DNA of 64,000 nucleotides, taken from the NCBI RefSeq assembly GCF_001644605.1, contig NZ_CP011388.1, forward strand, positions 2,632,501-2,696,500. The letters are read 5' to 3'. Shown one piece after another: positions 1 to 12,174 of the stretch. A program made the position numbers and the translations under genes. Source of the stretch: Paenibacillus swuensis. Its GTDB lineage: Bacteria; Bacillota; Bacilli; Paenibacillales; DY6. The notes beneath the pieces are model-generated. The model saw nothing but the letters and a program-made list of their open reading frames with translations. It was not told the origin of the DNA and searched no databases. Numbering within the stretch: the stretch's first letter is position 1; every line of letters starts with the position of its first letter.

Positions 1-11
1 GGGTACATTAC

Positions 12-87
12 GGGGCCATAGCTCAGCTGGGAGAGCGCCTGCCTTGCAAGCAGGAGGTCAGCGGTTCGATCCCGCTTGGCTCCACCA
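12..87 (+). tRNA. tRNA-Ala (TGC anticodon)
   Basis: Cloverleaf with acceptor GGGGCCA, D arm with AGCTCAGCTGGGAGAGC, anticodon loop CTTGCAAG (TGC), T loop GTTCGATCC and an encoded CCA. It lies just upstream of the 23S gene, the usual place for a spacer tRNA between 16S and 23S. This suggests the 16S gene lies just left of the window. Confidence 0.95.
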
Positions 88-178
88 AACAAACTCCTAG
101 ATTTTACAAGTTGAAATCGAAGAGCGTATATGGTAAGATGTTTTAGCTGTCGTTTCTGACAGTATATAACGTTTTGTT

Positions 179-207
179 CCTTGAAAACTGGATAGTGAAT
201 GAGTGAG
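179..207 (+). other. 5' arm of 23S rRNA processing stem
   Basis: Two blocks here (179-190 and 195-207) are complementary to 3315-3326 and 3299-3311, on the far side of the 23S gene. Together they give about 25 pairs with few G-U and a short internal loop. Such stems are the RNase III or Mini-III type substrate that frees pre-23S. The preceding TTCCTTGAAAACTGGATA resembles the conserved Bacillota 16S-23S spacer. Confidence 0.75.
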
Positions 208-305
208 TCTGATTCGTTGATTGAAGCTCTGCTTCAGGAAACATTCAGACATACAACGCAAGGATCGCAAGATCCGCTAGTAACATCTCTAATTTTTATT
301 AGCTT

Positions 306-3233
<2,928 letters not shown>

Positions 3234-3298
3234 AATGACCTGAATTAACAGGTTAACGCGTTGAGCATGCTTACGAAGCTAGCTTTGCAAGCAAAGCT

Positions 3299-3326
3299 CT
3301 CATTCATTCACATTCAGTTTTCAGGG
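3299..3326 (+). other. 3' arm of 23S rRNA processing stem
   Basis: 3299-3311 pairs with 195-207 (12 Watson-Crick pairs and one G-U), and 3315-3326 pairs with 179-190 (11 Watson-Crick pairs and one G-U). The stem closes only about 65 bp after the mature 23S end. The interval between them has no 5S-like sequence. Confidence 0.75.
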
Positions 3327-3358
3327 AATAATTAATCACTGAGTGAGCTTTAACACGG

Positions 3359-3447
3359 GGAGATACCCAAGTGGCTCAAGGGGACCCTCTGCTAAGGGGT
3401 TAGACTGCGCAAGCGGTGCGAGGGTTCGAATCCCTCTCTCTCCGCCA
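3359..3447 (+). tRNA. tRNA-Ser (GCT anticodon)
   Basis: Class II tRNA with a long variable arm, anticodon loop CTGCTAAG (GCT), T arm GAGGGTTCGAATCCCTC and an encoded CCA. First of eight tandem tRNAs behind the rRNA operon. The acceptor stem has one apparent mismatch at its sixth pair. Confidence 0.93.
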
Positions 3448-3478
3448 GATGATTTCTTGCCTGAATGAATTTCAATGT

Positions 3479-3555
3479 GGCGGTGTAGCTCAGCTGGCTA
3501 GAGCGTACGGTTCATACCCGTAAGGTCGGGGGTTCGATCCCCTTCGCCGCTACCA
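3479..3555 (+). tRNA. tRNA-Met (CAT), elongator
   Basis: Anticodon loop TTCATAC (CAT). The acceptor begins GGCGGTG and pairs throughout, including a terminal G-U, so it lacks the unpaired 1-72 position of initiator tRNA. CCA is encoded. It closely resembles the Bacillus elongator tRNA-Met. Confidence 0.93.
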
Positions 3556-3603
3556 TTTCTACTTTTGATCTATGAATGATATCAATTATTGCTAGTTTCA
3601 TAT

Positions 3604-3676
3604 GGAGGCTTAGCTCAGCTGGGAGAGCATCTGCCTTACAAGCAGAGGGTCGGGGGTTCGATCCCCTCAGCCTCCA
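3604..3676 (+). tRNA. tRNA-Val (TAC anticodon)
   Basis: Acceptor GGAGGCT with AGCCTCC, anticodon loop CTTACAA (TAC), T arm CGGGGGTTCGATCCCCTC. The 3' CCA is not encoded (the discriminator A is followed by TTC), so it must be added by the CCA-adding enzyme, unlike most of its neighbours. Confidence 0.93.
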
Positions 3677-3686
3677 TTCATACCTT

Positions 3687-3762
<76 letters not shown>

Positions 3763-3790
3763 CTTAAATTTATATGAAGAAGAATGTCAT

Positions 3791-3867
3791 GGAGCCGTGG
3801 TGTAGAGGCCTAACATGCCTGCCTGTCACGCAGGAGACCGCGGGTTCGAATCCCGTCGGCTCCGCCA
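3791..3867 (+). tRNA. tRNA-Asp (GTC anticodon)
   Basis: Acceptor GGAGCCG with CGGCTCC, anticodon loop CTGTCAC (GTC), T arm CGGGTTCGAATCCCG, CCA encoded. Confidence 0.94.
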
Positions 3868-3889
3868 TTCCTTCATCGAAACATTATAT

Positions 3890-3962
<73 letters not shown>

Positions 3963-3977
3963 CCTTTAATTCAATAT

Positions 3978-4063
3978 GGAGGATTAGTGAAGTGGCTAAA
4001 CACGGCAGACTGTAAATCTGCTCTCTGACGAGTTCGGTGGTTCGAATCCATCATCCTCCACCA
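3978..4063 (+). tRNA. tRNA-Tyr (GTA anticodon)
   Basis: Class II tRNA with a long variable arm, acceptor GGAGGAT with ATCCTCC, anticodon loop CTGTAAA (GTA), CCA encoded. Confidence 0.94.
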
Positions 4064-4083
4064 TAGTTCATATTTCATTGCAA

Positions 4084-4159
4084 GAGCCATTAGCTCAGCT
4101 GGTAGAGCACCTGACTTTTAATCAGGGTGTCGTAGGTTCGAATCCTACATGGCTCACCA
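4084..4159 (+). tRNA. tRNA-Lys (TTT anticodon)
   Basis: Acceptor GAGCCAT with ATGGCTC, anticodon loop CTTTTAA (TTT), CCA encoded. Last tRNA of the cluster. Confidence 0.94.
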
Positions 4160-4219
4160 TTTTTACCTACACTATGTGTGTTAAGTAAGAATGTATAATA
4201 TCATTACATAACCTATTAA

Positions 4220-4257
4220 CCTTTGGTGTCGTACCCACGATGCCGAGGGTTTTTTTA
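4220..4257 (+). terminator. rRNA-tRNA operon terminator
   Basis: An imperfect 12-pair hairpin (CCTTTGGTGTCGT, loop ACCC, ACGATGCCGAGG, with some G-U pairs) is followed by seven T. It sits right after tRNA-Lys and before tagO. Confidence 0.75.
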
Positions 4258-4345
4258 ATGTCATTTTTCGGACCGATCCACCGTATGCCCATTCTCCTTT
4301 TAGGTAACGATATGAACAGGCCTTGAAAGGAGGAATCCCCATTAC

Positions 4346-5278
4346 ATGTCTTATGTCATTCCCTTAATATGCAGTATCATTCTGGTCAGCGCCTTCGTGC
4401 CGGTCATGAGAAAACTGGCCATACGCTTCAACTTCGTAGACCGCCCGAACCAACGTAAAATTCATGCCGTTCCCATCCCTTTGCTTGGGGGAGCTGCCGT
4501 GTTTATCGCCATTATTTTGTGTATGTTTATTTTTGACGGATGGACGGATCGTACAGGCACTTTGTTGGTCGGAGGGATCATGCTGGTTTCCATTGGTTTA
4601 CTGGACGACTGGTACAAGACGAGAGGAAAAGATTTTGCCGTCTGGCCGCGATTAATTGTTTATACGATTGTATCTTCGGTTCCGCTGTGGTTTGGAATTG
4701 AAATTGTAGGCGTGACCAATTGGGCAACGAAGAGCATGTTCTTTTTGCCGGGATGGTTGGTGATTGTAGCTACGATGTTGTGGGTCTTTTCCCTGACCAA
4801 TATGATAAATTTCATTGACGGTGTAGACGGTTTAGCCACAGGAATCGCGTTAATCGCTTCTGTAACCTTATTCGCATTGGCACTATATAAAGGGCAAGAG
4901 GGAACGGCTCTGATGGCAGCAGTGGTGGCTGGGGCTTGCATGGCGTTCTTATTCTTTAACTTTCATCCGGCCAAAATATTTCTGGGCGACGCAGGCGCCA
5001 CGTTCCTCGGATTTACGCTCGCGGTTACCGCGGTAGACGGCGCTTTCAAGACCTGGCTGGTACCCATTCTGGCCTTAGGTGTGCCTATTTTGGACACGAC
5101 GATTGTATTCACGCGCAGGTTTCTGGAGAATAAAGGTCTGCACAAAGCCGATAAACTGCATACGCATCATTCCCTAATGAAATGGGGATTATCACAAACG
5201 CAGACGGTGTCATTTTTGTACCTCGTAGGTGTGTTGTTCGCATTATTATCCGTTTTGACCCTGGTATTGCTGAATTAA
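4346..5278 (+). CDS. tagO: Undecaprenyl-phosphate GlcNAc-1-phosphate transferase
   Basis: A 310-residue polytopic membrane enzyme of the MraY/WecA family. It attaches GlcNAc-1-phosphate to undecaprenyl phosphate, the first step of wall teichoic acid or related cell-wall glycopolymer synthesis, at the cytoplasmic face of the membrane. Family marks include an Asp-Asp pair at 87-88 (GLLDDWY), NFIDGVDGLA at 155-164, GDAG at 214-217 and the cytoplasmic HTHH motif at 272-275, all among about ten hydrophobic helices. The length is close to Bacillus TagO and WecA. The ATG start has AAAGGAGG about 12 bp upstream. It is a single gene after the tRNA operon. MraY itself is excluded by the TagO/WecA-type HTHH loop and by the absence of cell-division neighbours. 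Confidence 0.88.
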   Translation: MSYVIPLICSIILVSAFVPVMRKLAIRFNFVDRPNQRKIHAVPIPLLGGAAVFIAIILCMFIFDGWTDRTGTLLVGGIMLVSIGLLDDWYKTRGKDFAVWPRLIVYTIVSSVPLWFGIEIVGVTNWATKSMFFLPGWLVIVATMLWVFSLTNMINFIDGVDGLATGIALIASVTLFALALYKGQEGTALMAAVVAGACMAFLFFNFHPAKIFLGDAGATFLGFTLAVTAVDGAFKTWLVPILALGVPILDTTIVFTRRFLENKGLHKADKLHTHHSLMKWGLSQTQTVSFLYLVGVLFALLSVLTLVLLN

Positions 5279-5394
5279 TTATACTTTGAATCGATACGGA
5301 ACCTTGCATGCCCCTCGGTTTTTGCTGAAGGGCTCTTTATCGTGTGTTACAATAGTGGCAAAGAGAAACTAGATAAATGAGGTCGGGAGAAATC

Positions 5395-6477
5395 ATGGAC
5401 TGGGAACGTATTCGCAAGAAATTAGAGGGCATTCTGAACGCTCCGATTCAATTGACGTACATTCAAGAAGTGGCAGCACCTGAGGATCTCCATAAGAGTT
5501 TCGTGTCTGAGCATATTGTATGGTTTCCGTTGTATCCGTTGAAAGATGGCAGCATTGCCGCATTCACCGTTGACGAGGGCATGATTACCGTATCCGAAAG
5601 ATCCTTAACGGAGTTAACTATTCGCGCCTTTAAGGAACATGTGGCCGTGACGGAAATTACGGATGAAGAAACGAAAGCCGGACACCTGGGTCAATGGATC
5701 GTTGAACATCTGCACAGCAACCAGCTCCAAACGGATCTGCCGGATGCCTTGGCAGCCATGAATACGCTATATGTATCCAAAATTCCGCTGCTGCTCTATG
5801 CCGACGATACTGAACAACGTCCTGATGCCTACGGGGAGTTAAAACGTTTGTTGGAAGCTTTTTTTGATGATGAGTTGATTCTTATCCCTCTATTGGATAA
5901 AGAGTGGCTGATTCTGGCTTCTGAAACGCTTCTGCAGAACGGAACGGAGGAAACGAAGGAAGAGGGTCCGGAAGAGACGCTCGAGGAAGCTTTGACTTCG
6001 CTGGCTTCAGGTCTTTACGAAATGGTCGCAAGCGAGTGGGTGCCCGAATGTCATCTATCGGTGCATTATCCGATGATCCCGGCAAAGTCCTTGCTCGCTA
6101 CAGTAGCGGATTTGAGAGAAACCGTTGTGTTGGGGCGCAAATATAATGTGGGGAATACGATTCATCTGGCATGGATGCTCCGATTGGAGAGGCTGTTGAA
6201 CGGTCTTACGGAGAACAACAAAACGCAATTCATGGAACAAGTGCTTAAAGGAATCGATAAAGTGCTGGACGCGGAAACGTTAGCGACGCTGGAAACTTTC
6301 TTTCTGTTAGATTGCAATGTCAGTGAAACGGCCAAGAAGCTCTACATACACCGCAATACGCTCTTATACCGTTTGGATAAGTTCAAAGGGGAAACGGGTC
6401 TGGACGTTCGGAACTTCTCCCAAGCTGTATTAGTCAAGATCTCCTTGTTATTGTACAAAGTAACGAAAAGGAAGTAA
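5395..6477 (+). CDS. PucR/CdaR-type transcriptional regulator
   Basis: A 360-residue protein. Its C-terminal 50 or so residues form the helix-turn-helix of the PucR/CdaR (sugar-diacid regulator-like) family: NVSETAKKLYIHRNTLLYRL followed by a Gly-Leu-Asp-Val-Arg-Phe-type segment. The N-terminal 250 residues match no domain I can name and probably hold the signal-sensing part. The start was moved from an upstream in-frame ATG (5377) to 5395, because GAGGTCGGGAG lies 4-15 bp before this one. It precedes msmX in the same direction, with its own promoter region between them. A role in carbohydrate-uptake control is only suggested by that neighbour. AT-rich, T-rich sequence follows the stop. Confidence 0.75.
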   Translation: MDWERIRKKLEGILNAPIQLTYIQEVAAPEDLHKSFVSEHIVWFPLYPLKDGSIAAFTVDEGMITVSERSLTELTIRAFKEHVAVTEITDEETKAGHLGQWIVEHLHSNQLQTDLPDALAAMNTLYVSKIPLLLYADDTEQRPDAYGELKRLLEAFFDDELILIPLLDKEWLILASETLLQNGTEETKEEGPEETLEEALTSLASGLYEMVASEWVPECHLSVHYPMIPAKSLLATVADLRETVVLGRKYNVGNTIHLAWMLRLERLLNGLTENNKTQFMEQVLKGIDKVLDAETLATLETFFLLDCNVSETAKKLYIHRNTLLYRLDKFKGETGLDVRNFSQAVLVKISLLLYKVTKRK

Positions 6478-6498
6478 TTTTTTTGTAGGGATTGTGCA

Positions 6499-6527
6499 TA
6501 GTCAAAATGTAAGCGCTAAGGTAAGAT
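6499..6527 (+). promoter_or_regulatory. msmX promoter with overlapping cre-like site
   Basis: A possible -35 TAGTCA (6499-6504) and -10 TAAGAT (6522-6527) are 17 bp apart. The spacer holds TGTAAGCGCTAAG (6508-6520), close to the CcpA site consensus WTGNAANCGNWNNCW but lacking the final CA. CcpA repression of the sugar ATPase would fit, as inference. Confidence 0.4.
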
Positions 6528-6583
6528 AAAGGTACAGTAAATGTTCATCCAATAAATCAATCTTGTTTAGGGGGATCTCACTC

Positions 6584-7696
6584 ATGGCAGGCGTACGCTT
6601 AGAACATATTTTCAAGAAATATCCCGGTAGCGATCTCGTAACGGTTAAAGACTTCGACTTAGATATCAAAGATAAGGAATTCTTGGTACTGGTTGGTCCT
6701 TCCGGTTGCGGTAAGTCCACAACGCTTCGTATGATCGCAGGTCTTGAGGAAATTTCCGAAGGTAATCTGTACATCGGCGACCGTCTTGTGAATGACGTTG
6801 CACCTAAAGATCGCGATATCGCGATGGTATTCCAATCCTACGCTCTTTACCCGCATATGAACGTATACCAGAACATGGCGTTCGGCTTGAAGCTTCGTAA
6901 GTTCAAGAAAGCCGATATCGACAAGCGTGTACGCGAAGCGGCTAAGATTCTAGATATCGAACATTTGTTAGACCGTAAGCCTAAAGCTCTGTCCGGTGGT
7001 CAGCGTCAACGTGTCGCGCTTGGTCGTGCGATCGTTCGTGAACCGCAAGTCTTCTTGATGGATGAGCCGCTTTCCAACTTGGATGCTAAACTTCGCGGCC
7101 AGATGCGCGCGGAAATCATCAAATTGGCTAAGCGTTTGGAAACAACCGTTATCTACGTAACGCATGACCAAGTAGAAGCAATGACAATGGGTGATCGGAT
7201 CGTTGTTATGAAAGACGGTATCATTCAACAAGCAGCTACACCTACTGAACTGTACAACAGCCCTGTAAACATCTTCGTTGCAGGATTTATCGGATCCCCG
7301 TCGATGAACTTCATCAACGGTCTGTTGTCCGAGTCGAACGGCGAACTTCGCTTCAAGACGACTGGTATCGATGTAGCTATTCCTGAAGGTAAAGCGAAAT
7401 CCCTTCGTGAGAAAGGTCTATCCGGTAAAGAAGTGATTCTGGGCATTCGTCCTGAAGATCTTCATGAAGAAGCAATCTTCCTGGAAGCATCGCCGAACAG
7501 CATTGTAAATGCTCATATCGAAGTTGCTGAGAACTTGGGTCACGAAATGCTCCTTTCCCTGGAAGGCATCGGTACAGGCACTACAACGGCTCGTGTAGAT
7601 GGACGTTCCGGTTTGAAAGAAGGCAACAACGTGAAGCTTGCCATTGATATGAACAAAATTCATATCTTCGATAAAGAGTCCGAACTCGCGATCTAA
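6584..7696 (+). CDS. msmX: Multi-sugar ABC transporter ATPase MsmX/UgpC type
   Basis: A 370-residue ABC ATPase of the MalK/UgpC/MsmX family. It energises several separately encoded carbohydrate importers from the cytoplasmic side. Walker [10 protein letters not shown] is at 38-46, the Q-loop [10 protein letters not shown] follows, then signature [14 protein letters not shown], Walker [14 protein letters not shown] and H-loop YVTHDQVEA. The C-terminal third is the regulatory OB-fold region ([12 protein letters not shown]). The ATG at 6584 was chosen over an upstream in-frame ATG because TTAGGGGGATC sits just before it and the protein then begins [15 protein letters not shown], as in MsmX. No permease or binding-protein genes adjoin it. 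This is typical for MsmX, which is shared among transporters in Bacillus. Confidence 0.93.
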   Translation: MAGVRLEHIFKKYPGSDLVTVKDFDLDIKDKEFLVLVGPSGCGKSTTLRMIAGLEEISEGNLYIGDRLVNDVAPKDRDIAMVFQSYALYPHMNVYQNMAFGLKLRKFKKADIDKRVREAAKILDIEHLLDRKPKALSGGQRQRVALGRAIVREPQVFLMDEPLSNLDAKLRGQMRAEIIKLAKRLETTVIYVTHDQVEAMTMGDRIVVMKDGIIQQAATPTELYNSPVNIFVAGFIGSPSMNFINGLLSESNGELRFKTTGIDVAIPEGKAKSLREKGLSGKEVILGIRPEDLHEEAIFLEASPNSIVNAHIEVAENLGHEMLLSLEGIGTGTTTARVDGRSGLKEGNNVKLAIDMNKIHIFDKESELAI

Positions 7697-7709
7697 TCGC
7701 ATTCTATGG

Positions 7710-7752
7710 AAAGACCGGGGGATACTTTAAGTATCTGTCCCGGTCTTTTTGG
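7710..7752 (+). terminator. Terminator after msmX
   Basis: AAAGACCGGG and CCCGGTCTTT pair perfectly around a loop that itself holds a small palindrome, followed by a T run. Confidence 0.9.
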
Positions 7753-7759
7753 GTTTCAG

Positions 7760-7788
7760 TTGAAAATCAAATTCAATTCCATTACGAT
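7760..7788 (+). promoter_or_regulatory. Probable sigma-A promoter of hprK operon
   Basis: TTGAAA (7760-7765), a 17 bp spacer, TACGAT (7783-7788), located between the msmX terminator and hprK. Confidence 0.6.
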
Positions 7789-7826
7789 GTTAACAATAGG
7801 TGTTTCAAGAAACGGAGAGAGAAGAC

Positions 7827-8765
7827 ATGGCGAAGCGAGTCAAAGTCACCGAATTAATACAACGGTTTCAACTGGAGATCATTGCGGGCGAGCAGGGGTT
7901 AAAGCGGAATATTACCGTTGCGGACTTATATCGTCCGGGTCTTGAGATGGCCGGCTACTTTACATATCATCCAAGCGAACGGGTTCAGATTCTGGGTAAG
8001 ACGGAACTTACGTTCTTTGATACATTATCACAGGCGGATCGAATTGATCGGATTCAACGTCTCTGTGCAGAAGATACACCCTGCATCTGTGTTACCCGTG
8101 GCATGGACATTCCACCTGAGATTATAGAAGCTACGAATCATGCCGGTGTGCCATTACTTCGCAGCAGCGCACCTACAACGGTTCTCTCGAGCCGAATTAC
8201 CGACTTTCTGGAGAACCGGCTTGCGCCTTCTACGACGATTCACGGAGTTCTGGTGGATGTCTACGGGGTAGGGATGTTGATTACGGGGAGCAGCGGAATC
8301 GGGAAGAGTGAAACCGCGTTGGAACTGGTGAAGCGCGGACATCGCCTGATAGCAGATGATGCGGTCGAGATCCGCCAGACAGCGGATAATGTACTTCATG
8401 GAAATGCCCCGGAGCTTATTAAACATCTGCTCGAAATTCGCGGCGTCGGCATTATTAACGTGATGACGTTGTTCGGCGCAGGGGCGATCCGGAACGTCAA
8501 GAGCATCAGTGTTGTCGTTAAGCTTGAAACCTGGCAGCAGGATAAGCAATATGATCGGTTGGGATTGGATGAAGAGACCACGAAGATCATTGATTCGAAT
8601 GTGCCGCTGGTTACAATCCCGGTAAGACCTGGTCGTAACTTAGCGGTCATTATCGAGGTGGCCGCGATGAATTTCCGCCTGAAGCGAATGGGCTATAACG
8701 CGGCATTGCAGTTTACTAACAAACTGACGGAAACCATTGCGGAAGAAATGGACGATATGGATTAA
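7827..8765 (+). CDS. hprK: HPr kinase/phosphorylase
   Basis: A 312-residue bifunctional enzyme that phosphorylates HPr (and Crh) on Ser46 using ATP or pyrophosphate and reverses the reaction with phosphate. It is the key sensor for CcpA-dependent catabolite control. The N-terminal domain (about 1-130) is followed by the catalytic domain with P-loop GSSGIGKS at 154-161 and the HprK signature [18 protein letters not shown]. The start is the ATG at 7827, preceded by GGAGAGAGAAG; an upstream in-frame ATG at 7800 has no ribosome site. It heads the operon hprK-lgt-ppaX-yvoF, the same order as in Bacillus subtilis. Its substrate, the HPr-like protein at 31487-31756, has Ser46. Confidence 0.96.
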   Translation: MAKRVKVTELIQRFQLEIIAGEQGLKRNITVADLYRPGLEMAGYFTYHPSERVQILGKTELTFFDTLSQADRIDRIQRLCAEDTPCICVTRGMDIPPEIIEATNHAGVPLLRSSAPTTVLSSRITDFLENRLAPSTTIHGVLVDVYGVGMLITGSSGIGKSETALELVKRGHRLIADDAVEIRQTADNVLHGNAPELIKHLLEIRGVGIINVMTLFGAGAIRNVKSISVVVKLETWQQDKQYDRLGLDEETTKIIDSNVPLVTIPVRPGRNLAVIIEVAAMNFRLKRMGYNAALQFTNKLTETIAEEMDDMD

Positions 8766-8790
8766 TTGAAGAAGGACGTGAACGGAAGCG

Positions 8791-9780
8791 ATGGTTGAAC
8801 CGTTAAATAAGATTGCATTTTCATTAGGACCGTTAAGTGTTCATTGGTACGGAATCATACTGGGAACAGCAGCTTTGGTTGGCTTGTTCCTGGCCATTCA
8901 GGAAGGGAAAAGGTTTAACATCATCCCGGATTTCTTTATGGATTTGCTGCTGGTTGGGGTTCCGTCCGCTATTATAGGTGCCCGGCTGTATTTTGTCGCG
9001 TTTAAGTGGGATTACTATAGTCAGCATCCCGGAGAAATTATCCGGGTATGGGAAGGCGGCATAGCGATCTATGGCGCGCTGATTGGAGCGATCATCGGAA
9101 CGAGTATTTATATTCGGCGCAAAGGCTACAACTTCTGGAGAATTGCGGATATTGCGGCACCTTCGCTGCTTGCCGGACAGGCTATCGGCCGTTGGGGCAA
9201 TTTCGTCAATCAGGAAGCGCACGGCGGACCCGTGGAGGAGTCTTTCCTGCGAAATACATTGCACCTGCCTGATTTCATCGTGAATCAGATGTGGATCGAA
9301 GGGCAATTTTATCATCCTACGTTTTTATACGAGTCCTTATGGAATTTGCTTGGGATCGGGGTATTGTTCTTGTTGAGAAGACAACGCTTCGTTCGTTCGG
9401 GTGAATTGTTCCTGGGTTATTTCATCTGGTACTCCATCGGTCGCTTCTTCATTGAAGGTTTGCGTACAGACAGCTTGGCCGTTGACGCGCCGGGATGGGT
9501 CGAAGGGCTAATGAACGCGCTGTGGTCTCCGATGAACGGGGTTTTTGAACCGGGAACGATGGACTACGGCAATGTGCGGATTTCTCAATTATTAGCTATT
9601 TTATTTATTATTGTGGCTGTGGTGCTGATCGTTGTGCGCAGAAAGACCGGGGCGGCCCAAGAACGCTATTCAGATCCTATCGTCTCAACAAAAGAGATGA
9701 TTACCATCGTGGAAGCTCCGGCAGCCGGGACGGTCAAGCCCGTACAAACGCCAGAGAAACCTGAGGCTCCCAAAGACTAG
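8791..9780 (+). CDS. lgt: Prolipoprotein diacylglyceryl transferase
   Basis: A 329-residue integral membrane enzyme. It transfers diacylglycerol from phosphatidylglycerol to the lipobox cysteine of prolipoproteins, the first step in lipoprotein maturation. The Lgt signature [14 protein letters not shown] is at 133-146, HWYG is at 18-21 near the N terminus, and seven hydrophobic segments can be followed. The charged, Pro-rich C-terminal tail after about residue 290 is longer than in many homologues. The ATG start follows AAGAAGGACGTGAACGG. The gene sits 25 bp after hprK and 32 bp before ppaX, so it is co-transcribed. A client is visible in this window: the sugar-binding lipoprotein at 61467. 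Confidence 0.96.
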   Translation: MVEPLNKIAFSLGPLSVHWYGIILGTAALVGLFLAIQEGKRFNIIPDFFMDLLLVGVPSAIIGARLYFVAFKWDYYSQHPGEIIRVWEGGIAIYGALIGAIIGTSIYIRRKGYNFWRIADIAAPSLLAGQAIGRWGNFVNQEAHGGPVEESFLRNTLHLPDFIVNQMWIEGQFYHPTFLYESLWNLLGIGVLFLLRRQRFVRSGELFLGYFIWYSIGRFFIEGLRTDSLAVDAPGWVEGLMNALWSPMNGVFEPGTMDYGNVRISQLLAILFIIVAVVLIVVRRKTGAAQERYSDPIVSTKEMITIVEAPAAGTVKPVQTPEKPEAPKD

Positions 9781-9812
9781 CGGATCCACGCTTGAAGAGA
9801 GGAAAGCTTGCT

Positions 9813-10475
9813 GTGATAACTACGATTCTGTTTGATTTAGACGGTACCATCATCGATACGAATGAACTGATTATCGCTTCTTTTCTGCATGCGCTGGAAG
9901 GGATTGTACCGCCGGACTTCACCCGGGAGCATATTATTCCGGAGATGGGAAAGCCGCTGACGGAGCAAATGCAACGGTTTGCGGGCCGTGATGCGGTAGA
10001 GGATTTAGTGGTGACTTACAGAGCCTACATGCTGGATCGGCATGATGAAATGATGGCTGAATTTCCGGCGGTGAAAGAGGTGCTCGAAGGTTTGCGTGAC
10101 CGTGGCATTCGTATGGGCGTTGTGACAACGAAGGCTCGGTTGACGACGGAGAAGGCATTGCATTTCTTAGGTCTGTATGAATATATGGAAGTCATTGTGA
10201 CAATTGATGATGTAACCCATCCCAAGCCTCACCCTGAGCCTGTGGAGAAGGCGTTGCTGGCGCTAGGGGCTGATCCGGCAAGAACAGCCATGGTGGGCGA
10301 CAGCATGGCCGACATCTTGTCCGCGCAGCGTGCGGGTGTAACGGCAATCGGGGTGGCTTGGTCCATGAAAGGCGCGGATTATCTGCGCTCCTTTAATCCG
10401 GATCATATCATTCATGAGATGGCGGATCTGTTGGAGCTTGTAGCTGATATAGCTAAGGAAGAAGAACATGAGTAG
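9813..10475 (+). CDS. ppaX: Pyrophosphatase PpaX (HAD family)
   Basis: A haloacid-dehalogenase-type hydrolase of about 220 residues. In Bacillus PpaX hydrolyses the pyrophosphate formed when HprK dephosphorylates Ser46-P HPr. Motif I FDLDGT is near the N terminus, motif II is the VVTTKAR region, and motif III/IV is HPKPHPEP followed by MVGDSMADILSA. The cap region between is helical. I prefer the GTG at 9813, because GAGAGGAAAG lies 6-16 bp before it and the protein then starts VITTILFDLDGT; a TTG at 9792 is the alternative. It overlaps the next gene by 8 bp, which indicates translational coupling. Confidence 0.9.
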   Translation: MITTILFDLDGTIIDTNELIIASFLHALEGIVPPDFTREHIIPEMGKPLTEQMQRFAGRDAVEDLVVTYRAYMLDRHDEMMAEFPAVKEVLEGLRDRGIRMGVVTTKARLTTEKALHFLGLYEYMEVIVTIDDVTHPKPHPEPVEKALLALGADPARTAMVGDSMADILSAQRAGVTAIGVAWSMKGADYLRSFNPDHIIHEMADLLELVADIAKEEEHE

Positions 10476-10947
10476 GAACACGGAACGTTATCCGGTCGAG
10501 GGTCCGAATGCCTTGTGGCAGGTATATCATACGGTCAGCCGGATGAAGGCGGTCAAAAATTTTATTTTCATCCAGATTACCCGTTATACTCCGTCCCTGC
10601 GGATGAAAAACTGGATTTATCGGCATGTGTTGGGCATGCAGGTAGGGAAGGAAAGCGCCTTTGCGTTGATGGTCATGGTGGACGTGTTCTTCCCCGAACG
10701 GATTCGAGTGGGCGATAATTCGATTATCGGGTACAACACCACGATTCTCACCCATGAATACCTTATTAAAGAATATCGGCTCGGCGATGTCCGAATTGGA
10801 TCGAACGTGATGATCGGGGCAAACTGTACAATTTTGCCCGGCATCACGATCGGCGACGGCGCGGTAGTCGCCGCCGGTTCGCTGGTTCACCGCGACGTGG
10901 AGGCGGGCGCCTTCGTCGGCGGCAACCCGCTGCGGAGCTTAAGCTGA
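10468..10947 (+). CDS. yvoF: Hexapeptide-repeat O-acetyltransferase YvoF
   Basis: A 159-residue acyltransferase of the left-handed beta-helix (LbH, maltose/galactoside acetyltransferase-like) type. The C-terminal half carries the hexapeptide repeats (IRVGDNSIIGYNT, VRIGSNVMIGANC, ITIGDGAVVAAGS) and ends with the usual VGGNPLRSL. It is the last gene of the hprK operon, in the same order as in Bacillus subtilis, where the homologue is called yvoF. The acceptor substrate is unknown. A strong bidirectional terminator follows. Confidence 0.85.
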   Translation: MSRNTERYPVEGPNALWQVYHTVSRMKAVKNFIFIQITRYTPSLRMKNWIYRHVLGMQVGKESAFALMVMVDVFFPERIRVGDNSIIGYNTTILTHEYLIKEYRLGDVRIGSNVMIGANCTILPGITIGDGAVVAAGSLVHRDVEAGAFVGGNPLRSLS

Positions 10948-10951
10948 AGAA

Positions 10952-11003
10952 GAAAGCCCCCGGCTGCTGAACAGGAATCTGTTCTCGCAGCCCGGGGGCT
11001 TTG
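10952..11003. terminator. Bidirectional terminator between yvoF and ald
   Basis: AAAGCCCCCGG and CCGGGGGCTTT arms enclose an inner CTGC...GCAG and ACAG...CTGT stem. The genes on each side converge on it. Confidence 0.85.
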
Positions 11004-11025
11004 TGTTGTGACGTGAGAGCGTGCG

Positions 11026-12141
11026 CTAATGCAACACGTGCTCCACAGGCACATAGGTGTAGCCCAAATCGCGGGCGACCGCCTCGTACGTCACCGCGCC
11101 GCCGGCGGTGTTCACGCCGAGCGCGAGCGCTGTGGAGGCGCGAATCGCCTCCACGACGCCTTTGCCTGCGATCTGTAACGCGAAAGGCAGCGTTACGTTC
11201 GTCAGGGCGATCGTGGATGTGCGCGGCACCGCGCCGGGCATGTTGGCCACGGCATAGTGCAGCACGCCGTGCTTGGTGTAGGTAGGGTTATCGTGTGTGG
11301 TAATGTGATCGACGGTTTCGAAGATACCGCCCTGATCAATCGCCACATCCACGATGACGGAGCCAGGCTGCATCGCCTGCACCATCGCCTCGCTGACCAA
11401 GCGAGGGGCTTTGGCGCCGGGAATAAGGACGGCGCCGATGACGAGATCCGATTCGGCTACCGCTTCTGCAATGTTAAAGGGATTAGACATTAACGTTGTT
11501 AAGGATGGTCCGAATATATCGTTCAACTGACGCAAACGTTCCGGGTTTAAGTCAATCAACGACACATCGGCGCCCAGGCCGATGGCGATCTTGGCCGCGT
11601 TCGTGCCCACGACGCCGCCTCCAATGATCGTGACTTTACCCGGTCTCACGCCTGGGACACCTCCGAGCAGAACGCCTTTACCGCCCTTGGATTTCTCCAA
11701 AAATTGCGCGCCGATCTGTGCGGCCATCCGTCCGGCTACTTCACTCATTGGTGTAAGTAGCGGCAGTGTACCGCCGACGGAAACTGTTTCATAAGCAATA
11801 GCGGTCACTTTGCTATCCGTCAGAGCTTTGGCAAGCGCCGGCTCCGCGGCAAGATGCAAGTAGGTGAACAGGATCAAGCCTTCGCGGAAATAACCATATT
11901 CCGCAGCGAGAGGCTCCTTCACCTTCATAATCATGTCCGCTCCGGCCCAAATGTCTTCAGCCCGTTCTATTATCAGTGCTCCCGCACGTTCATAATCTTC
12001 ATTGCTGAAACCGCTGCCGGTTCCGGCCCCGTTCTCGATCCGCACTTCATGACCCGCTTTCACAAATGCAAGCACACCCGCAGGCGTCATCGCGACACGG
12101 TTTTCATTGTTCTTAATTTCTTTCGGTACGCCAATAATCAT
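11026..12141 (-). CDS. ald: Alanine dehydrogenase
   Basis: A 371-residue NAD-dependent enzyme interconverting L-alanine and pyruvate plus ammonia. It lets cells use alanine as carbon and nitrogen source and is important in sporulating Bacillus. N-terminal [20 protein letters not shown] is the family hallmark. The NAD fold has [20 protein letters not shown], and KVKEPL supplies the pyruvate-binding lysine region. The ATG at 12141 is preferred over a TTG at 12150, since the AAGGGGG ribosome site abuts the TTG but lies 9 bp from the ATG. The gene is downstream of, and in the same direction as, the PucR-type regulator that probably activates it. The 3' end is locally GC-rich. Confidence 0.95.
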   Translation of the reverse strand: MIIGVPKEIKNNENRVAMTPAGVLAFVKAGHEVRIENGAGTGSGFSNEDYERAGALIIERAEDIWAGADMIMKVKEPLAAEYGYFREGLILFTYLHLAAEPALAKALTDSKVTAIAYETVSVGGTLPLLTPMSEVAGRMAAQIGAQFLEKSKGGKGVLLGGVPGVRPGKVTIIGGGVVGTNAAKIAIGLGADVSLIDLNPERLRQLNDIFGPSLTTLMSNPFNIAEAVAESDLVIGAVLIPGAKAPRLVSEAMVQAMQPGSVIVDVAIDQGGIFETVDHITTHDNPTYTKHGVLHYAVANMPGAVPRTSTIALTNVTLPFALQIAGKGVVEAIRASTALALGVNTAGGAVTYEAVARDLGYTYVPVEHVLH

Positions 12142-12174
12142 CTGATGCAACCCCCTTAAGCTTGTTCTACATTC

